From Candidatus Saganbacteria bacterium (GTDB lineage Bacteria; Margulisbacteria; WOR-1; O2-12-FULL-45-9): 47,116 nucleotides of DNA. The translations under genes were made by a program, and so were the position numbers. The DNA is taken from assembly GCA_016932255.1 (NCBI GenBank), contig JAFGDE010000024.1, forward strand, positions 1 to 47,116. The letters run 5' to 3'. This document shows positions 44,728 to 47,116 of the stretch, piece by piece. The first letter of the stretch is position 1, and every line of letters begins with the position of its first letter. Below the pieces are notes generated by a model. The model saw only the letters and a program-made list of their open reading frames with translations, did not search any database and was not told where the DNA came from.

Positions 44728-46292
44728 ACCAGGTGTCTCTTCCAGTTTTTGTCGTCACTTTTCGGGAAATCAAGGCGGAAATGCGCACCGCGCGACTCTT
44801 CCCGGTCCAGCGCAGCCCGGCTGATCAGGCCTGCGACCAGGGCCAGGTTCCGTAATTCGACCTCTTCCTTGGTTGTTGGCATATGATCGAACCGTTTAGC
44901 GACTTCATTGACCATTTTCATGGCTTGTTTGAGAGTTGCCGCGGACCTTTCAATACCCACGTTCTTCCACATGTTCGATTTGATGATAAGTTTGAACCTC
45001 TGAATGTCGGTTTCGGAAAGTTTTAGATTGTTGCCCTGGGAAGATGCCCGATTACCCGCATTTAAGTGTGGGTAATCAATAATAGAGCTCGCGGCCCGTG
45101 CCGCTCTGTAGCCGAAAACCAACCCATCAAGAAGTGAATTAGACGCCAACCGGTTAGCCCCGTGAACTCCGAGCGAGGCGCATTCGCCGGCAGCGTAGAG
45201 CCCCGGGATATTCGTTTTTCCATCCACATCTGTCCTGATACCACCCATAAAGTAATGAGCGGCCGGTGCTACCGGGATATTGTCTTTGGTAATATCTAAA
45301 CCACGTTCCAAGCAGGTCTTGTAGATGACCGGGAAGCGTTTTTTGATCCGGTCAGCGCCCAGTTTAGCCAGACTGAGGAAGACATGATTGGCATTGGTCT
45401 GCTTCATCTCGTTAAAAATGGCCCGGGAAACGATGTCCCTGGGCGCCAGCTCTCCCTGGGTGTCATATTTCTGCATAAAGCGCTCGCCCTTGATGTTGAG
45501 CAGGGTGGCGCCTTCGCCGCGCACAGCTTCGGATATCAGGAAGCGGGGCAGAGCGATAATGTCTTTCAATTCCTCGAACTGGACCATGGAGGTCGGGTGG
45601 AACTGAACGAATTCCATGTCGGTCACTTCTGCGCCGGCCCGGTAAGCCATGGCAATGCCGTCGCCGGTAGCAACCTCAGGATTGGTCGTATAAAGATAGG
45701 TCTGGCCCAGGCCGCCGGTCGTGATGATAACGCTCCTGGCCAGGAAGTCTTCGACAGTGTTTTGTTTGATGTTCAGTGCCTTGAGACCGATGCAGCGGCC
45801 GTTATCAAGGATCAGGTCAATTCCGATCGTATGCTGTCTGATCTCAGCCAGGTTGTCGGAAACGACTCTCCAGCCCAGGGTGCGCTGGATCTCTTCTCCG
45901 GTGGCGTCGCCCGCATGAAGTATCCTTCTTCTTTTATGTGCGCCTTCAAGGGCCAAGGCAAAGCCGCCGCCGGCTTCGGTCTCGGCCCTGTCGAAACGCG
46001 CGCCCATCTCGATCAATTCCTTGACCCGCTGAACACCTTCATTGACCAGGATGCGCACGGCTTTTTCGTCACACAATCCGGCGCCGGCTGCGATTGTATC
46101 CTCGAAGTGGAATTCAGTCGAGTCTTGTATCTCATCAATGGCTGCGGCAATACCTCCCTGGGCTTTTTCCGTGGCTGTTTCGCCGATCTTGCCTTTAGTC
46201 AGCAAGGTCACACTGCCATGTTTTGCGGCTTCCATGGCTGCTGACAGCCCGGCGATACCGCCGCCAACTATTAATGTATCGCTTTGCTGCAT
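44712..46292 (-). CDS. nadB: L-aspartate oxidase
   Basis: A 526-residue flavoprotein converting aspartate to iminoaspartate for NAD synthesis. FAD motif VGGGIAGLSAAMEAA at the N-terminus, ATEKAQGGIAAA, HFEDTIAAGAGLCDE, the substrate residues in MEFVQFHPTSM, and PAAHYFMGGIRTDVDGKT. In an anaerobe fumarate would replace oxygen as acceptor. The ATG at 46292 is chosen because the upstream TTG (46307) lies in the -10 box; the -10 is 6 bases before this ATG, so the mRNA should begin at AUG. nadA and nadC are not in the window. Confidence 0.93.
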   Translation of the reverse strand: MQQSDTLIVGGGIAGLSAAMEAAKHGSVTLLTKGKIGETATEKAQGGIAAAIDEIQDSTEFHFEDTIAAGAGLCDEKAVRILVNEGVQRVKELIEMGARFDRAETEAGGGFALALEGAHKRRRILHAGDATGEEIQRTLGWRVVSDNLAEIRQHTIGIDLILDNGRCIGLKALNIKQNTVEDFLARSVIITTGGLGQTYLYTTNPEVATGDGIAMAYRAGAEVTDMEFVQFHPTSMVQFEELKDIIALPRFLISEAVRGEGATLLNIKGERFMQKYDTQGELAPRDIVSRAIFNEMKQTNANHVFLSLAKLGADRIKKRFPVIYKTCLERGLDITKDNIPVAPAAHYFMGGIRTDVDGKTNIPGLYAAGECASLGVHGANRLASNSLLDGLVFGYRAARAASSIIDYPHLNAGNRASSQGNNLKLSETDIQRFKLIIKSNMWKNVGIERSAATLKQAMKMVNEVAKRFDHMPTTKEEVELRNLALVAGLISRAALDREESRGAHFRLDFPKSDDKNWKRHLVYKGG

Positions 46293-46298
46293 GGCTTG

Positions 46299-46328
46299 AT
46301 TATACAACTATGCGATGGTCATTGACAA
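46299..46328 (-). promoter_or_regulatory. Promoter of nadB
   Basis: Minus strand: TTGTCA (46328-46323), 18-base spacer, TATAAT (46304-46299), 6 bases to the ATG. Confidence 0.72.
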
Positions 46329-46387
46329 TGTCGGGAAGACGACGATTTTGGGCGTTTTTTAGCTGGCAATAGAGTTGCTGTGAATTA

Positions 46388-46480
46388 ATTCAGAATGCGG
46401 AATGCAGAATTCATGTCACATTATTATAATGTGCCGCAGGCACACAATAATTCTGCATCCCGCATTCTGCATTCTGAATT
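46388..46480. repeat. Palindromic heptamer element A
   Basis: Left arm carries CAGAATG, CGGAATG, CAGAATT (46391-46411); right arm (46449-46480) carries the complement as ATTCTGC, ATCCCGC, ATTCTGC, ATTCTGA. The loop contains a smaller palindrome (acattattataatgt). The rest of the 46308-46537 gap holds only the two flanking promoters. Confidence 0.85.
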
Positions 46481-46502
46481 GTTTCTCCTTCCATTAGCTT
46501 TG

Positions 46503-46531
46503 TTGACAAACAATTCCGCCGCTGATAGACT
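46503..46531 (+). promoter_or_regulatory. Promoter of the small membrane protein gene
   Basis: Consensus TTGACA (46503-46508), 17-base spacer, TAGACT (46526-46531), 6 bases to the ATG at 46538; textbook leaderless geometry. Confidence 0.75.
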
Positions 46532-46537
46532 TATTTT

Positions 46538-46774
46538 ATGAGGGAATTCGGGCTAAAACTGATCCAATTCACCAACATGAACCCGGTGTTCAAGGGCGCT
46601 TCGATCACGATCGCCGGCCTGTTGGCCCTGTTATTTGCCCTCTGGATGAGGAAGCGCTGGAACGAGCCGCTTAAAGGCGGTTTTCTGGTCTTCATCGGCC
46701 TGAGCGTTTTTATTATCCTTTACGGATTGTTCATCCTGATCTTCAGACCGCAGTGGTGGGCGCTACCGTATTAG
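46538..46774 (+). CDS. Small two-helix membrane protein of unknown function
   Basis: A 78-residue protein with two hydrophobic segments (about 20-36 and 49-68) separated by a short basic loop (RKRWNEPLKGG), so both ends should face the same side. I do not recognise the family. A strong promoter placed exactly 6 bases before the ATG supports expression. It sits between two palindromic heptamer elements. Confidence 0.6.
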   Translation: MREFGLKLIQFTNMNPVFKGASITIAGLLALLFALWMRKRWNEPLKGGFLVFIGLSVFIILYGLFILIFRPQWWALPY

Positions 46775-46842
46775 AAAATAGATAATCGAAAATAGAAAAT
46801 AGGAATGGTTCCTATTATCGATTCTCGATTTTCGATTGTCTA
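46771..46842. repeat. Palindromic heptamer element B
   Basis: Left arm AGAAAAT, AGATAAT, CGAAAAT, AGAAAAT (46773-46800); right arm TTATCGA, TTCTCGA, TTTTCGA, TTGTCTA (46815-46842); centre AGGAATGGTTCCT. It starts on the stop codon of the small membrane protein and ends just before the first tRNA-Gln sequence. Confidence 0.85.
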
Positions 46843-46848
46843 AACCGC

Positions 46849-46902
46849 TGGGGGATCGTCTAATGGTAGGACAGCAGACTCTGACTCTGCTTGTGAGGGT
46901 TC
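46849..46902 (+). pseudogene. tRNA-Gln(CUG), interrupted or truncated in the T-loop
   Basis: Acceptor strand TGGGGGA (46849-46855), D-arm GTCT/GGAC with loop AATGGTA, anticodon stem GCAGA/TCTGC with loop CTCTGAC (anticodon CTG), variable TTGT, T-stem GAGGG and T-loop TTC are all present. After TTC an 80-base twin hairpin follows, then GAATCCTTC, which would complete the loop as TTCGAAT and pair with GAGGG (one G-U). The next bases do not pair with the acceptor strand, so this copy is probably not functional. It has no visible promoter. Confidence 0.65.
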
Positions 46903-46982
46903 TCCCGACCTCTCATTAATTTTAATATGGAAAGGTCGGGATCCCGTTCTTTTCCATTATATATCCATGTGAAAGAACGGGA
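46903..46982. repeat. Twin abutting perfect hairpins in the tRNA-Gln T-loop
   Basis: Hairpin 1: TCCCGACCT (46903-46911) pairs perfectly with AGGTCGGGA (46933-46941). Hairpin 2 begins on the next base: TCCCGTTCTTT (46942-46952) with AAAGAACGGGA (46972-46982). Both start TCCCG, end CGGGA and have AT-rich loops of 19-21 bases. Confidence 0.85.
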
Positions 46983-47022
46983 GAATCCTTCTGCTCTTTC
47001 TCCTAAGTCTTCTTGAACTATT

Positions 47023-47051
47023 TTGTCCGGGTGGATAACCCATGTTATAAT
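47023..47051 (+). promoter_or_regulatory. Promoter of the second tRNA-Gln
   Basis: TTGTCC (47023-47028), 17-base spacer, TATAAT (47046-47051); initiation near 47058, 5 bases before the tRNA. Confidence 0.65.
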
Positions 47052-47062
47052 AAACGTATCGC

Positions 47063-47116
47063 TGGGGGATCGTCTAATGGTAGGACAGCAGACTCTGACT
47101 CTGCTTGTGAGGGTTC
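47063..47116 (+). tRNA. tRNA-Gln(CUG), 5' part, cut by the window end
   Basis: Identical over 57 bases (47060-47116) to the first copy (46846-46902), with the same CTG anticodon, and stopping at the same T-loop TTC where the window ends. It has its own promoter, so this copy is likely the working gene, with its 3' half beyond the window. Confidence 0.75.

Noticed and set aside
46921-47020. A 29-codon open frame between the two tRNA-Gln sequences
   Set aside because: It runs across the twin hairpins, has no ribosome binding site and no recognisable sequence; better explained as structured DNA.

Overview
The window looks like the chromosome of an anaerobic, uncultured, diderm bacterium. The gene set best fits the Margulisbacteria / WOR-1 (Saganbacteria) side of the cyanobacterial neighbourhood. 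The reasons are LPS-type envelope genes, outer-membrane beta-barrels including one fused to SLH domains, a four-subunit pyruvate:ferredoxin oxidoreductase, a Ycf45-like R3H/AAA protein typical of cyanobacteria and plastids, and an Amj-type lipid II flippase. This placement is inference from gene content; there is no rRNA in the window. Base composition by eye is near 50-55% GC.

Layout. 1-4211 (minus): envelope cluster with an ArnT-like GT39 glycosyltransferase (cut by the window edge), LpxL-like acyltransferase, MsbA-like ABC exporter and LpxB-like glycosyltransferase. 4345-4842: orphan gene. 4849-7985 (minus): DUF362 ferredoxin protein, threonine synthase, LEA14-like lipoprotein, EamA-type small transporter. 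8067-11264: hisS, a Com-type zinc ribbon, aspS. 11265-12578 and 15681-16919 (minus): two paralogous lipoproteins with seven-repeat propeller-like domains, flanking a candidate structured RNA, purA, queC and amj. 17022-21015: ribF-rpsO-pnp and a lytic transglycosylase. 21179-24150: comEA-comEC, with comEC broken or programmed at a T7 run. 24092-28765 (minus): two outer-membrane barrels around a FlgD-Ig / T9SS-tail-like protein. 28835-34682: coaE, a PG-binding-like lipoprotein, uvrB, dapA, queH, a TIM-barrel protein and an HExxH protein. 34735-39780: PHP phosphoesterase, alr, dnaX, ybaB, recR, YIP1. 39882-44727: porGDAB, HU, Ycf45-like ATPase. 44712-46292 (minus): nadB. 46308-47116: repeat-rich end with a small membrane protein and two tRNA-Gln sequences.

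Three patterns cut across the genes. First, many genes that head transcription units have a sigma70-type promoter whose -10 box lies only 4-12 bases before the start codon, so their mRNAs should be leaderless or nearly so, whereas several genes inside operons have a clear Shine-Dalgarno. Second, short tandem heptamer repeats with different unit sequences are scattered between genes and also sit in frame inside hisS, queC and the lpxB-like gene; two intergenic copies form large palindromes. Third, convergent genes abut or overlap (0, 0, 16 and 59 bases) with no visible intrinsic terminators.

The most unusual loci are the tRNA-Gln whose T-loop is followed by an exact 80-bp twin hairpin, the 6S-like rod RNA before purA, the barrel-SLH protein with its T9SS-like neighbour, the comEC slippery site, and the identical TGATCA junctions at the ends of the two propeller lipoproteins.
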